From Atrina japonica (lineage: Eukaryota; Mollusca; Bivalvia; Pterioida; Pinnidae): a DNA stretch of 64,000 nucleotides. The position numbers and the translations under genes are program-made. The stretch is taken from the NCBI GenBank assembly GCA_030159075.1, contig BROG01000394.1, positions 314,001-378,000 of the forward strand, given 5' to 3'. Below, piece by piece: positions 23,801-49,981 of this stretch. Position 1 is the stretch's first letter. The number at the start of each line of letters is the position of its first letter. The notes under the pieces were generated by a model that saw only the letters and a list, made by a program, of their open reading frames with translations, was not told the origin of the DNA and made no database searches.

Positions 23801-26800
23801 CTATAATGGATCATACCAAATCTCCTGAGTCACTATAATGGATCATACCAAATCTCCCGAAACTATATAATAGATCATACCAAATCTACTGTCAATATAA
23901 TGAATCATACCAAATCTTCTGAGTCACAATAATGGATTATACTAGCTCTCCTGAGTCACAATATTGGATCATACCAAATCTCCTGAATCTCTATAATGTA
24001 TTACACTAGCTCTCCTGAGTCACTATAATGGATCATACCAAATCTCCTTAGTCACAATAATGAATCATGCCAAATCTTCTGAGTCACAATAATGGATTAT
24101 ACTAACTCTCCTGAGTCACTATAATGGATCATACCAAATCTCCTTAGTCACAATAATGAATCATGCCAAATCTTCTGAGTCACAATAATGGATTATACTA
24201 ACTCTCCTGAGTCACTATAAGGGATTATACCAAATCTTCTGAGTCACAATAATGGATTATACTAGCTCTCCTGAGTCACTGTAATGGATAATACAAAATC
24301 TACTGAGTCACAACAATAGATCATACAAAATCTCCAAAGTCACTGTAATGAATCACAACATGAGTCAATTAATGTCATCATGTTCTATCTGTGAATTTAC
24401 AAGATACATTTGGACTGGTCTAAGTCATTGATTTACAGAAGAGTTCATTGTTTTTTCAGGGGTTGATAAGTTAAACCAAATTGTTGACACAGACAGACAG
24501 ATGAATGGTCAGACACCAACAATTTATGTATGCTTTACAGCCCAGCCCACAAACAAACTGAGTCCATACCCAATCTATGGATCCCCTGAATCTATTTTTG
24601 ACACCTGTTCCTCAGACCTGAGTGAGTAAAAATATACAGTGGAACATCGCCTTACGATCACCTCACTCAGAAGACCACCTCGCAATTAAGACCAAGAATA
24701 TTCAGGCTATTTGTAAAGTTTTCTTCATGAATATTACACAAGTTCAGACCCTTACTTAAGAGACCACCCAGCTAATTAGACCAATTTGAGTCAGTCAGTG
24801 ATGTGGTCTCAACAGCGAGGTTCAACTGTTCTAATTCTAATTTTTTCTAACCAAAGTTATTAACATACCCCAGTTCTACATGGAATTCCGAGCCGGCTAA
24901 GATCAAGATAGATGTCCATATCACATCCTTTCACTCCAAATCCATTGACAGAAGACCCAAACTGGTTAACAGTTACACCTATTAAAAAATTTAAATAATC
25001 AAAATGAAATTAAATCAGATGGATAAAAACATTCTATTCAAATTTTGCACAAATTCATACCTAACAGTGAGAAAAACAAAACAAAAGTCCATTAATCTTG
25101 AGGTTTTTTTTTAGGAATAACATATTCAGACTCTTCCTAACAGATTTTATTGTCATATTTATCATTACACAAGAAATCATAATAACTTGTAACATCAAAT
25201 GTCTGTATGTGTGTTTGTATGCTTGTGTGTATGTATGTGTGTCTGTATGTATGTGTGTGTGTCTGTATGTAGATGTGTGGCTGTGTGTATGGATGTGTGT
25301 GTCTGTGTATGTGTCTGTGTGTAGATGTATGTTTGTGTGTATGTATGTGTGTACATGTGTCTGTGTATGTACATGTGTGTGTGTATGTGTGTGTCTGTTC
25401 ACATGTGTATGCATGTCTGTGTGTATATGTGAGTATGTTTGAATCTATACTGATAGTATGGGAAGGTTTGCCAGTTAATATGCATTTGTTACATTAATTC
25501 ACTCCATATTCCACTTTCATTCATCTGAGATCAAGACTCAGTGTAAATTCTTTACCAGAATCATCACTGTAGTATGGAGCCCCACTCAAATATAAGAAAT
25601 TCTCCCGTATCCACTATATTCTATCCATGTTGAGAAGTGAGGACATCTGATTGGTAATTCTATATGCGAACAAAATATAAATGTTGAATATTCAAACATT
25701 TGATATTTCATGTAAAACAAATGACATTACTAACCTGGGAAGAAAGGTTTCAGTGCATCTTCTATTACTTTACATATGTGATAGCGTTGTTGAAGCTCCG
25801 TCGCTGGTACTTGTACAAGTTCCATCATCATCATCATTTGGGTCTGTATCTAAAAATATGGATGATATTTCTTACAAAAAGCACAAAAAGAAAAAACGAT
25901 TTATTCACTGTATTCCAGAGTTTTTGAAATTCACCGGTCTTACCAGAAAAAACTGGTGAATTTTACAAAAGTCCGATGAAATCTATCTGAAACTGGTCCA
26001 AATGACAAGTAATTTTCCTTTTCACTTCAATTGTGTACATTTGTATATATACAGACCAGTAAAAATATTTTCTTTGATCAGTGAAATTCCTTTATTCAAC
26101 CAGTAATTTTTTTTTATTTCAAAATGTCTGGTATTCTCAAACATTTCAATCACTGAAGGCTTACGGCTTACAATTTATCATTTTTAGATAAAGCGGCACC
26201 TGGTCCCTAAGTCATAGTGGGTGAGGCTTGCTGTGTGCCCATCACCAGCTTTTGACCATTCAAAAGATACTGTCAACAGCTGGTTATGCCTCCATATGGA
26301 AGTGAAAAATTCTCATAGAGACTTGAAAGAACATCATAACACTCAATTTATCTCTTACTTAAACAGCGATGGGACAAACTAAACATGCATTTATGGTAGG
26401 CGTCTTCTATAAGCCACTTTTTTTCTTCTTTTGGGGAAGGGGGGATCCAAAGGGGACCAGAAGATTCAGAAAATATTAAAAATGGTAATTATACAATTTT
26501 GACTCCACCTTTGACAACAAAATCTTTAAAACCAAATAATTAGCAACATTAATTTGACGTTTTTGTTTCATTTCAATGTCCTATTTATCTACGGTTGATA
26601 ACTGGATGTTCCCTTATCTACATTGTACAGTTGATTATTGTAAGAATGTTAAGACTTCATTCAAGAATCACCACTTTATAAGGCCAAGAAAAAAAAAGTA
26701 ATTTGGTTCTCAGGCCCGCCGCACGTACTTTTTAGCCCCCGCATTTGATTTTTTTTAACCACTAGATCTTAAAAAAGTTTCATGTATTTTCCGGAATTTT

Positions 26801-28462
26801 TGTATGCATGTAGTCTAACTCTCAAGCGTTTGTGTGCATAGATCACATCTTGTGGTATTATACAGTCATGTAGATGAGTGACTTTAGTGCATCATTTGTA
26901 CATTTGAAGTCATGTGACATGGTATTTTGATTACATATAAAAAAAAAAAACCTGCCTGCCACATTTGATTTGAAAAAAAAAAGTGGCCTGAGAACCAATT
27001 ATTTTTTGGGGCTTGGCCTAACAGACATTTTATTTGTTTTGATTGGTTTTATTACGCCGCATTAGACAAGTTTTCAGTCATATGATGGTGGCAAGTTTGT
27101 AATGGCGGAGGAGAGAACCCCGTTACAATGTACCCAGGAAGAGACCACCAGTCTTCCACATGTAATCTGACAAACATTCTCATAAAATCAACTTAAATTC
27201 CAGCGGGGCTCGAACCTGTACTGATCCAAGGTGAGAGACTATGGGTTGAAGCATGATGCTCTAAATACTCAGCCACTTAGCACCCCCATTCCAACATTTT
27301 GACTGATCCACCTAACACAAAGTTAAAAAGATCTTCAGTTCAATTACCCCAACACAATTGGCCTCCTGTAAATGTTTCTGTAAAGCGTCTACACTTAAAG
27401 GCAAGGATTCTTCACCCTCAGAGTCTTTTGGACGACCAATTTTCTGTTGTTGGAGTTGCGGTATCGCTTGTAGTGGCTGCTGTTGCACCACCTCAACATT
27501 CCATGGTAAGTTACTATTCATCTGATGTCGTTGCCATGGATAATATGGCTCCGTTGCCAACTCTTTAAATGTCCTTGGACGAACATCAAGTTTCTGACTA
27601 TTCAAGATGTGACTTCCGTAGTTCAATGCTATCTGTGCCGATTGGGATATGTAGAACTCTATGATGGCAAATGGGGGTGTTTTCTGTTAAAACAATAAAC
27701 TTTAATTTAATTCAATTTAATATGAATGGTGTTTTTCACACCACACTCAACAATTTTCAGTTACACAATGTATATGTTTCACAATGAATTTGTACCCGGG
27801 AAGAGACTATTGACCTTCTGAAAAGTAAACTGGCAAAGTTTCTCAAAAAAATCAGCGAGACTTGAACCAGCACTGACCAGTACAGCAGATTTAGAAGTGA
27901 GAGACTTCGCAGAGCGATGCTCTAACCACTCGGCCACAGAGCCCCCCCCCCCCCCTCAGACAATAAACAAAATCAATCCAAAACCAACCAAAGTGAAACA
28001 TCAACTAAAACCACTGGAGTCATTAGACTTACATTCAATCAAATTTTCAGCCTCAAAATTTACAATGTTATGAAATCCACACCTGGGCTCCAGATAAAGG
28101 TTTTCAGGGGGAGGGGTTATCCCTTATATTCATTGAAAAAAAAGCGACTTTTTTTCAAAATTTTCTGAAAAAAAAATTCTTCTGACTGCCACTAAATATT
28201 AATAGACATTTGACAAATGACATATGTTCATCCCTAAATGCATGTGACTTTTATCTTACCTTTTGAAGACTTCTCTTTTCATCATAAACCACTTTGGCAA
28301 TTGTTCCAAAGGCGGAAAAATAGCTCATTAGTTCTGTTTCGCTGGTTCTTGGAGGAAATCCTTTCACAAAAATACAGCGCTCTGATTGTTCCTTTCTATT
28401 TTTATACACCTCTAGTTGTCGCTGATGTTTTCTACCACCCATGTGAAGGTCATACTCGCGTG
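10725..28462 (-). CDS. TUT1: Speckle-targeted poly(A) polymerase / U6 snRNA TUTase, spliced, first exon missing
   Basis: Ten exons join in one frame (2591 nt, about 863 codons; human TUT1 is 874): 28462-28260, 27683-27348, 25849-25735, 24978-24869, 19639-19404, 18787-18558, 17242-17156, 16830-16709, 16074-15450, 11251-10725. Domain order matches TUT1: second half of a C2H2 finger (LHMGGRKH), RRM (CIFVKGF, FAIIEF), palm with GSSVNGFG and the DMD pair (codons 24922-24914), third catalytic Asp in KCDLS (19421-19423), PAP/central domain (RIRPLVYAIRYWGK, LSNYALTMLV), WDCSF, the NIQDPF...HN motif, and a C-terminal KA-1-like region. Known role: oligouridylation of U6 snRNA and, in mammals, PIP-regulated mRNA polyadenylation in nuclear speckles. 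The 15450 exon ends in a Lys/Arg/Ser-rich, NLS-like tail, and the last exon begins with a Thr/Glu-rich acidic linker. The first exon (start codon and CxxC) was not found. Confidence 0.92.
11390..12505 (-). repeat. Long dispersed repeat related to 54305-55010
   Basis: The intronic stretch contains GGAAATAACTCCCATATGGG and TTGTAGATCTTTACA, whose reverse complements recur at 54590-54960. It ends in TGGCCCTTCGGGTCAGGTGA, resembling the termini of the 35031-37648 and 54305-55010 elements. Member of a multi-copy family; class unknown. Confidence 0.55.
12592..13494. repeat. 23/24-bp minisatellite, about 38 copies
   Basis: The unit AGGTATGCCTATATATAAAC is followed by either CAC (23-bp form) or ACAC (24-bp form). 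The array is highly homogeneous and lies in the last intron of TUT1. All ORFs over it are artefacts of the repeat. Confidence 0.98.
13935..14025. mobile_element. 91-bp palindromic TTAA mini-MITE
   Basis: TTAACTCATTCTCCCCTAAA on the left and GGGGTTGATGAGTTAA on the right form inverted ends bounded by TTAA. A relative lies at 24385-24474. The inner CATTTGGACTGGTCTAA is shared by both. Confidence 0.65.
14345..14905. repeat. 31-bp minisatellite, about 18 copies
   Basis: The unit is ATGCCTGCTGTGACAATGG plus ACCTAACATACT. Variants alternate CTGCTGTGACA with CTGCAGTAACA. It lies in the last TUT1 intron, 0.85 kb from the previous array. Confidence 0.97.
15450..16074 (-). CDS. TUT1: TUT1 exon: NIQDPF motif and NLS-like tail
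   Basis: Acceptor TTTTTTCAG at 16075, donor GATG/GTAAGA at 15449; phase 0 to 1. It begins VGSMNIQDPFVLDHNITLNV, the conserved end of the TUT1 central domain. It ends with a Lys/Arg/Ser/Gln-rich stretch including KKSRTQG. Confidence 0.92.
16709..16830 (-). CDS. TUT1: TUT1 exon: PAP-associated domain
   Basis: Acceptor TTCTAACAG, donor ATCAAG/GTATGA; phase 1 to 0. It encodes EELLFGFFKFYTHFDFRNTA, the PAP-associated helix pair. Confidence 0.9.
17156..17242 (-). CDS. TUT1: TUT1 exon with EQWDCSF motif
   Basis: Acceptor ACTTACCAG, donor AGCTG/GTGAGT; 87 nt, phase 1 to 1. The short exon encodes DRTIIEQWDCSF, matching the WDCSF segment of TUT1. Confidence 0.88.
17325..17578 (-). mobile_element. tRNA-derived SINE, family 1
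   Basis: Same architecture as 7072-7301: an ACCACTCGGTCGTGG-type head on the right and a CACACTCCATTATTTTTCAG tail on the left in plus orientation. It sits in a TUT1 intron. Confidence 0.8.
17760..17850. repeat. (CA)n/(CTGT)n simple repeat
   Basis: CA dinucleotides, then TCTG tetranucleotides, then CA again, within a TUT1 intron. Confidence 0.9.
18558..18787 (-). CDS. TUT1: TUT1 exon: central domain
   Basis: Acceptor CTTTTCCAG, donor GTGTG/GTGAGT; phase 2 to 1. It encodes RIRPLVYAIRYWGKLKSVAG and KLSNYALTMLVLYYL, the most conserved helices of this polymerase family. Confidence 0.93.
19404..19639 (-). CDS. TUT1: TUT1 exon with third catalytic Asp
   Basis: Acceptor CTTTTACAG, donor AACAA/GTAAGT; phase 0 to 2. 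It encodes QRCPLVRFTHTTGIKCDLSI; the Asp of KCDLS aligns with the third metal ligand of the family. Confidence 0.93.
19790..21225. repeat. 32-bp minisatellite array A, with 64-bp higher-order units
   Basis: The basic unit is GAGTCACTATAATGGATCAT plus ACCAAATCTCCT, about 44 copies of varied quality. From about 20170 to 20440 two diverged units alternate as near-identical 64-bp dimers. It lies in the 5.2-kb TUT1 intron. Confidence 0.96.
22905..23235. repeat. Tandem duplication of about 185 bp
   Basis: Two copies share TTCTTGTTCATTTTT, CTGCAGAAA, GATTCAGCATGAAAAAA and GATATCTCAAGTAATAAGGA. They lie between the two 32-bp arrays. Confidence 0.75.
23460..24360. repeat. 32-bp minisatellite array B
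   Basis: Same unit as array A, about 28 copies, in the same intron and orientation, separated from A by 2.2 kb of mostly unrelated sequence. Confidence 0.96.
24385..24474. mobile_element. TTAA mini-MITE, second copy
   Basis: It shares CATTTGGACTGGTCTAA and GGGGTTGATAAGTTAA with 13935-14025; the left end is decayed. Confidence 0.55.
24636..24830. mobile_element. Palindromic MITE with ACAGT ends
   Basis: The left end TACAGTGGAACATCGC and right end GCGAGGTTCAACTGT are inverted, and AGACCACCTCGC pairs roughly with the interior of the other arm. Related fragments lie at 28870-29056 and about 52345-52430. Confidence 0.65.
24869..24978 (-). CDS. TUT1: TUT1 exon with catalytic GSS...DMD
   Basis: Acceptor TTAATAG, donor CTGGG/GTATGT; phase 1 to 0. 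It encodes QFGSSVNGFGVKGCDMDIYL, holding the nucleotidyltransferase GS motif and the first two metal-binding Asp residues. Confidence 0.95.
25200..25440. repeat. TG-rich cryptic simple repeat
   Basis: Irregular TGTGTATG, TGTCTGTA and ATGTGTG units. ORFs of about 115 codons on both strands are low-complexity artefacts. Confidence 0.9.
25735..25849 (-). CDS. TUT1: TUT1 exon: helix before the palm
   Basis: Acceptor ATTTTTAG, donor CCCAG/GTTAGT; phase 0 to 1. It encodes a run of five Met (ATG repeats), then ELQQRYHICKVIEDALKPFF ending PG. This matches the helix before the GSS motif in TUT1. Confidence 0.88.
26681..27019. mobile_element. Foldback element with AGGCCAAG ends
   Basis: The left arm (AGGCCAAG, then TTGGTTCTCAGGCC) and right arm (GGCCTGAGAACCAA, then GCTTGGCCT) are inverted over about 45 bp; total length about 340 bp. 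Confidence 0.75.
27045..27285 (-). mobile_element. tRNA-derived SINE, family 1
   Basis: The plus strand shows CAGTCATATGATGGTGGCAAG, GGAAGAGACCACCAGTCTTCC and CTCAGCCACTTAGCACCCCC, the inverted form of the family. Confidence 0.75.
27348..27683 (-). CDS. TUT1: TUT1 exon: second half of RRM and Gln-rich linker
   Basis: Acceptor TTTTAACAG, donor TTGGG/GTAATT; 112 codons, phase 0 to 0. FAIIEF is RNP1-like and KLDVRPRTFKEL closes the RRM. A Gln-rich linker follows (VVQQQPLQAIPQLQQQKI), then ALQKHLQEANCVG. Confidence 0.9.
27725..27946 (-). mobile_element. tRNA-derived SINE, family 1, diverged
   Basis: It shows CACACTCAACAATTTTCAG at the left and CTCTAACCACTCGGCCACAG at the right, followed by a poly(C) run. 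Confidence 0.75.
28260..28462 (-). CDS. TUT1: TUT1 exon: zinc-finger second half and first half of RRM
   Basis: Acceptor ATATTTTCAG at 28463, donor CAAAAG/GTAAGA at 28259; entering phase 1, leaving phase 0. It encodes YDLHMGGRKHQRQLEV, with the two His ligands of a C2H2 finger whose Cys pair must lie upstream. CIFVKGFPPRTSETELMSYF (RNP2) then starts the RRM. Confidence 0.93.
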
Positions 28463-30034
28463 CTGAAAATATATTGAAGGGCACTAGATCAATTATTCAA
28501 AGATGAAGACTGTTCACTGATTATTATGTTGGAATCAGCAGCCGATTCTTTGAAAAGGCCAATTCCCGATGCAGAATGTACCAGTTGTCTTAGTTTCAAA
28601 ACAAATTAAAAAAAATTTCAAGGAATTTTCAGAAAATGTACATATTGTATGTACACCTGGAATTTTTGCCCATTGTTATTTTTGTCATTTCATGACAGAA
28701 ATAATATATTCAATTACCCCTTCTTAAATTTGCCTTAAATCATGGGTATGAAAGGCTATTTGGGTCAAAAATGGGATGAGCTGATGTGATGGCCAATAGC
28801 ACGATAAACTTACAAGTTGCATGCAAAAAAATCACTTTTAACATGATAAAACACACTTTTTGCACAGAACAGTAAAACCTGTTTTAGCGACCACCTCTGT
28901 ATAAAGACCACTTGGTCACAAAGACTGGTTTTTGCTTTCCCCCAAAATACCATTTGTGTACAAATCAACCTCTATATAAAGACCAACTTCCTATAAAAAC
29001 TGGTTTTGTTGTGTCGGACAGTTCCTAAGGGTGTCTTTATATACAAGTTTCACTGTAGTGACATTTAACTTGAACGATGATATTTATACGCATTGTGTCT
29101 TGATTTTTATGGTTTTGCATACAAAACATGTTTCTAACACATTAGTTGTTGAGAATTACAATATGAATTTGTGTGATGAAATTGACCAATCAGAGGCCTT
29201 GTTTTGTTGATAAGTAATGAAATTGCGCTTGATATTGTGACATGTTTCCACATTTTCTCTACAAAAGTTATTGCAAAGGGCAAAAACGGCAGAGCAAAAA
29301 TTACCAGGTATATAATAATATATATTTCAATGAATTGTTTGACTATCTTTTCACATGACCTTCACGACTTATGCACAAATTAAGGAAATCTGTTCATGAG
29401 ACTGTTATGTCTCTATAGATCATGGATGTCATTATAAGGCAGTAAAAGGCGAATTGAGCTCCCTACTCTCAATAAATAGCTGCCTACTTTTGACAAAATT
29501 ACATAAACTTCTATACAAAAAGACAGAAATTCTCCTGCTACTTTGACAGTTTCACCTGTTACTAAAAACATTAATGACATCCCTGTATATATACTACCAA
29601 GTTCACCTGATTGCACTGCTGTTGTATATATAGATTTAGACATTCCACCACATTTACAGTCGCATGTTGTAATTATGCACACTCTACAAATTACATCATT
29701 TCCGTGAACAAAGCATCATCTCAACTTCTAATGAAGTTAATATTTTATGAATTCAAGGGTCAGAAAAATTAAATCCTTTTGAAATCAGTTGGAAGTAAGT
29801 ATATTTATGCTAAAATCAATATCATTAAGCCAATGCCCCAAAATCCCACAATATATATTATCACTCAATGCCAACAGAGGCACACGTCTGCAAGATGAAC
29901 TCTGCCCACTGTCCATCACAATAAAAAAAAATCTCCCAACCTATGATTGAGCCCTTCGTAAAGCACATAGACTGTCTAAACAATGCTTAACACACAAACA
30001 TGATGAAAAATAGAGATGGGGAAAGACCTATAGT

Positions 30035-30046
30035 TGAGCATGCGCA
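30035..30046. promoter_or_regulatory. NRF-1-like motif
   Basis: TGAGCATGCGCA differs at one position from the consensus TGCGCATGCGCA. It is a rare CpG-containing palindrome here, 1.6 kb upstream of the first resolved TUT1 exon. Role inferred. Confidence 0.35.
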
Positions 30047-30469
30047 CAAATACAACAAGATGGTGAACACTCACTGAGCACAGGGGTGAGTCTATTTTCG
30101 ATCTTGCTACTGTTTATTGATTACTGAATAAAATGTATTGTTATTGTCACTGTTTTACCTGATGTTTGATGTATTCAATCAGTGTTTTTATTCAATTCAA
30201 AATGTTTACTTATACTAGTTATAGCGACTGCTTGACCAAACTTGTCTTTGGTGCGCACAATTATAACAAACCATCATAACTATTGGCATGACCGTCATTA
30301 CATTATGATTATACGATTAATTTGCTATTTGTTTCTTGCAGTCATTATTCATTTTAGAAAGAAGCCCCCTTACTCTGGTGTTACTTTTTTTTCCCCAACA
30401 TTTTCTCTTTTTCTGTTTTTAAGAGCAGTACGAAGATAATGTGTTAGTGTGACAGCATGTTGGCACTTC

Positions 30470-31368
30470 CAGGGCTTTACCTTACGGATCTTTTTCACTT
30501 GTCCAGTTGGACAAGTAATGTCAAAAGTAACTTGTCCAAATCACAAACCCACTTTTCCGTAATTTACAAAGAAAAAAAAATCATAGGATTACAAAATAAA
30601 AAAAAAAAATTAATCTAAAAGTTCAAAAATTAAAATAAAAAAAGATCTGGCCTACTAGGTACGAGATTATTCATCATACAACAAAAACTAAATGCAACAA
30701 CAATGATAGAGATGTTACTAATAGAAAAAAAAAGAAAGAAAACAAAACAAATATGTGTATTCATACACTAAGATAATGTCTAATACTTGCCACTTTTCAA
30801 AATAATAAAATCTATGCTGTTATAATAAACAAACCCTTATCATGGAAAGTGTGATCTTGGGAGATTGATTGATTGCAGAATGTTTCAAAACTACTCTCAA
30901 TTTCAACTTGTCTTTCTTTATTTCTTTTGTTTCTTTGAATGCAGTTTTCAGTATTAATTTGTTTATCAGTCGTTAACCAATAAATTGTCAAACCCATGTT
31001 TCAGGTAAAATATGTAAACAAATCAGGGTCACTGCAGCCTCAAAAGCTATTAATTTCTCATGGGCAACAAGCGTTTAAGTGATTATTTCTCAGAAAACCT
31101 CATGACTCTACATTCGTATCTACTTTATTATGATTTTATCGAAGTCAACGTTAAGGTATCTATGTTTATGCATAGGAAGATAAAACTACCACAATGTTTA
31201 TCCGAGTAATTGGATACATATCAATTTAGTTAAGGTTTAATAACAAATGATAGATATTGCTGATTATTTTAACATGTCCCCTCGGACAAGTGCTTAGGAA
31301 AATTTACTTGTCCGAGCTAATTTTCACCTGGACAAGGACAAGCAGACAAGCGTAAATGTCGAGCCCTG
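30470..31368. mobile_element. hAT-like non-autonomous element, copy 1
   Basis: It begins CAGGGCTTTAC...CACTTGTCC and ends GGACAAG...GTCGAGCCCTG, giving inverted ends CAGGGCTCGACATT-like. It shares interior sequence with 39411-40229 (TGATAGAGATGTTAC, CATGACTCTACAT, ACCACAATGTTTATC). hAT assignment rests on the CAGGG termini only. Confidence 0.7.
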
Positions 31369-31677
31369 ACTTTAGTGTGTAAGTGCTATAGCACTTTACT
31401 TGTTAGCTATAAAGCGAGTTTGTGCAATGCTGTTACCGCATTTCTAATATGCAAGCACAGCGAAATCTTTATTGTAGAAATGTTGCATCTTGAGTCAAGT
31501 CCAATAATTAAAGCGCCCTCTTATGGTCAGAGTCCGACAATGTGTACTGTGGGCACATAAAGTTCAATCGGTACATCGCAAATGAGGCTCCGCATATGGG
31601 GTCCTAGAAACATGGCTGCCGTAAATGCCTATTCTGATTGGTTAAATTATACATGTGGTTGAGTACAATGGGCTTTG

Positions 31678-31870
31678 GACAGCCCAATCCCATAATAGCC
31701 GGATTAGTAACAGCCTAAATATGACAGCCCAATCCCATAATAGCCGGATTAGTAACAGCCTAGATATGACAGCCCGATCCCATTATAGCCGGGTTAATAG
31801 CAGCCTAGATATATTTTGACGGCTTGCCAACATCTTATTGTTCCAATAAAATTATAGCCGGGTTAGTAAC
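31678..31870. repeat. 45-bp tandem repeat, about 3.5 copies
   Basis: The unit contains ACAGCCCAATCCCATAATAG and CCGGATTAGTAACAGCC. Later copies diverge. Confidence 0.8.
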
Positions 31871-33924
31871 ACCAAATACGCCTTACCTATAATTTGGACA
31901 ACAATTTCAGCATGATTTTAAACGAGCAAAGCGAGCACCTTATGGTAAAGGGGTAGACAAAGAGCTGTACATACATTGGATGCAAAACACTGTCTGCATC
32001 ATTCTAAACCATGTGGTTTTCCTAACCCGACGCATTTAATTTTACATTACAATGTTACAATGACAAAGCTGTGCTCGCTTCAAGGCAATGCCTTAGTTAG
32101 TGCATACATGAAATATCAGACCACATATTTTGACAGTGTTTTACAAAGGCTTCTTCACTGTTGCAAATGACCCACTATGGGCACTGACACAGTTGCACTG
32201 ACACAACATCGCGTGAACAACATTGCATGCCAATCGCGCTATGCCTATGGGCCTAAATATAATTAATGGGCCTTCAGATTAAGAGACCTTCGGAGAAAAG
32301 GGCCTTCAGAGTACCAGGCCATAACCGTGATGACAAGGTTAAAAGTCAAGTACATGAGTCGTGACACAAAACACTTTGTACATAGGTGTAACCCCCCAAG
32401 TACCAGTGGCCTGGACCAGCCTCGACTTCCTTTCATTGATGAAATCCGACAGCATTACCTGATGATATGCTACAGTCGCATATCTCGCAGACGACAAACA
32501 TTATTGTTCGTTGGCGCAAGACACTGGCCTGAAGCAAAATAAATTTGCAAAAGTATGATGGTCAATCATTCGTTTGCCGCAACCAAAAATGAATTTATAG
32601 CCTCCACACTTTTCAAAATTTTCAGTTTGGACACTTTTTCAGATAGAATAAAATCAAGCTTTTCAATAACAAAAAATATATATTAAAACTAGATTGTAAA
32701 ATTTATCTTTATCTTAAATATTGTGTGACAGAAAATAGCAAGTTGGAAATATGATTATTGAGATTTGAGAGTATTATTAGTTAAACTGGTTGCTGTTCAA
32801 TTGTTGTCATTACAGTAAATTTGCGTAGCGCGTGCCCGTAATGGACATCCGTGTAGCCATGTACTTTCACTTTGTTTATTTCCTTCTGGTGTACACGGTG
32901 CACCAACTTTAAACCTTAAGTGCGTTTTCTGTTTGTCTCCTTTGGAGGGGGGGGGGGGGGTAAAATTCATTGAACTACTAATTTTACTCTTAAAACATGC
33001 ATCCAGATTGAAATTCTTTTTTTTTTGCGAATTTCTTTCTCGACATTTATAATAGATAAAATTTCAATGTCATTCCCATTCGATAGATGTGGTAAATATT
33101 TGATTAATAAACACGTTAATTTAGTTAGCTTTATATGTGCTGATTCTAAGTTATTATGAAAGTCAATAACCCATCTTTATTTACATAGTTTTCAGTAGGC
33201 CTATCCTCGGTGGTGGGTAAAACTTGTCGGCGGAAAAAGCTATACCGAACCGGGAAAAGCTATGCTGGTTAAAATCACGTGGATAAAGATATTTTACATG
33301 TAAAATGTGTCTTATATGTTGTAGATTAAAGCGATATTTACCTTTCAACATGGCATTTGGGGATAAAAATATGATTTTGAAGGATAAAATAGAAAATAAT
33401 GACCGATATGTACCTGTCTTAAAGCTCCCTTTTAACATGAAATCGGACAGATACTATTTTGAAATTTGGTATATAAACTAATTATGTATTTCTCTTTCAA
33501 TCTGTGTAACTCTCAAATATTATTAAAGTCAATACGTTATGAACGTTGTTAAAACTTGTAGGCTTATTCGGATAAGCCATGGTCTTGTTTGTTCGAAACG
33601 TGTTGTCTCTTTGAAATCTAACCAATATCTATTTGTATATTGGGGCCTACAAATGAATTATGCATTATGTATGTATATATGAAAGTCTAAGAAGAGAAAT
33701 CATGAATTAGACAAGGTTAAGAAAGTTTATGAAGCAGCCATGTTTAGCATCTGATTAAAGTGTTTCCATATAGAATTTGATGTACGATATATTTTATATA
33801 ATTGTTTTCTATTGTTGATCTTTTAATGATACAATTAAGAGATTAAAAATGTAAAACTATTTAGTTACATGTTAATTAATTTTAATAAATTTAGTTACTT
33901 TTCAAGACAGTTATCAGTTACTTG

Positions 33925-34080
<156 letters not shown>

Positions 34081-34213
34081 TGGGGAAATAGAGGTATTTA
34101 GTGGGTTTCATCACGCATTTTGAAATTTCTGCAAAACAAATATACGGGCACAAGGTACATATTTCATTCAAACAGAAGAAAAACGGCAACCAGACAAAAC
34201 ATTGGACAGCACC

Positions 34214-49981
<15,768 letters not shown>

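Noticed and set aside
19790..24360. CRISPR-like regular repeats of 32 bp
   Set aside because: Units are contiguous without unique spacers and the genome is animal; this is a minisatellite.
25061..25497. ORFs of 74-117 codons on both strands
   Set aside because: Low-complexity translation of TG-rich simple sequence within a TUT1 intron.
30030..30080. CCIC on the minus strand as the missing TUT1 Cys pair
   Set aside because: The frame hits a stop exactly where the exon would have to end, and there is no upstream ATG.
30240..30290. CYNC on the minus strand as the missing TUT1 Cys pair
   Set aside because: CxxC is followed by no GT donor at the required distance and phase.
31976..32542. Two short plus-strand ORFs upstream of MTPAP
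   Set aside because: No family resemblance, no supporting splice sites, and amino acid composition like random AT-rich sequence.
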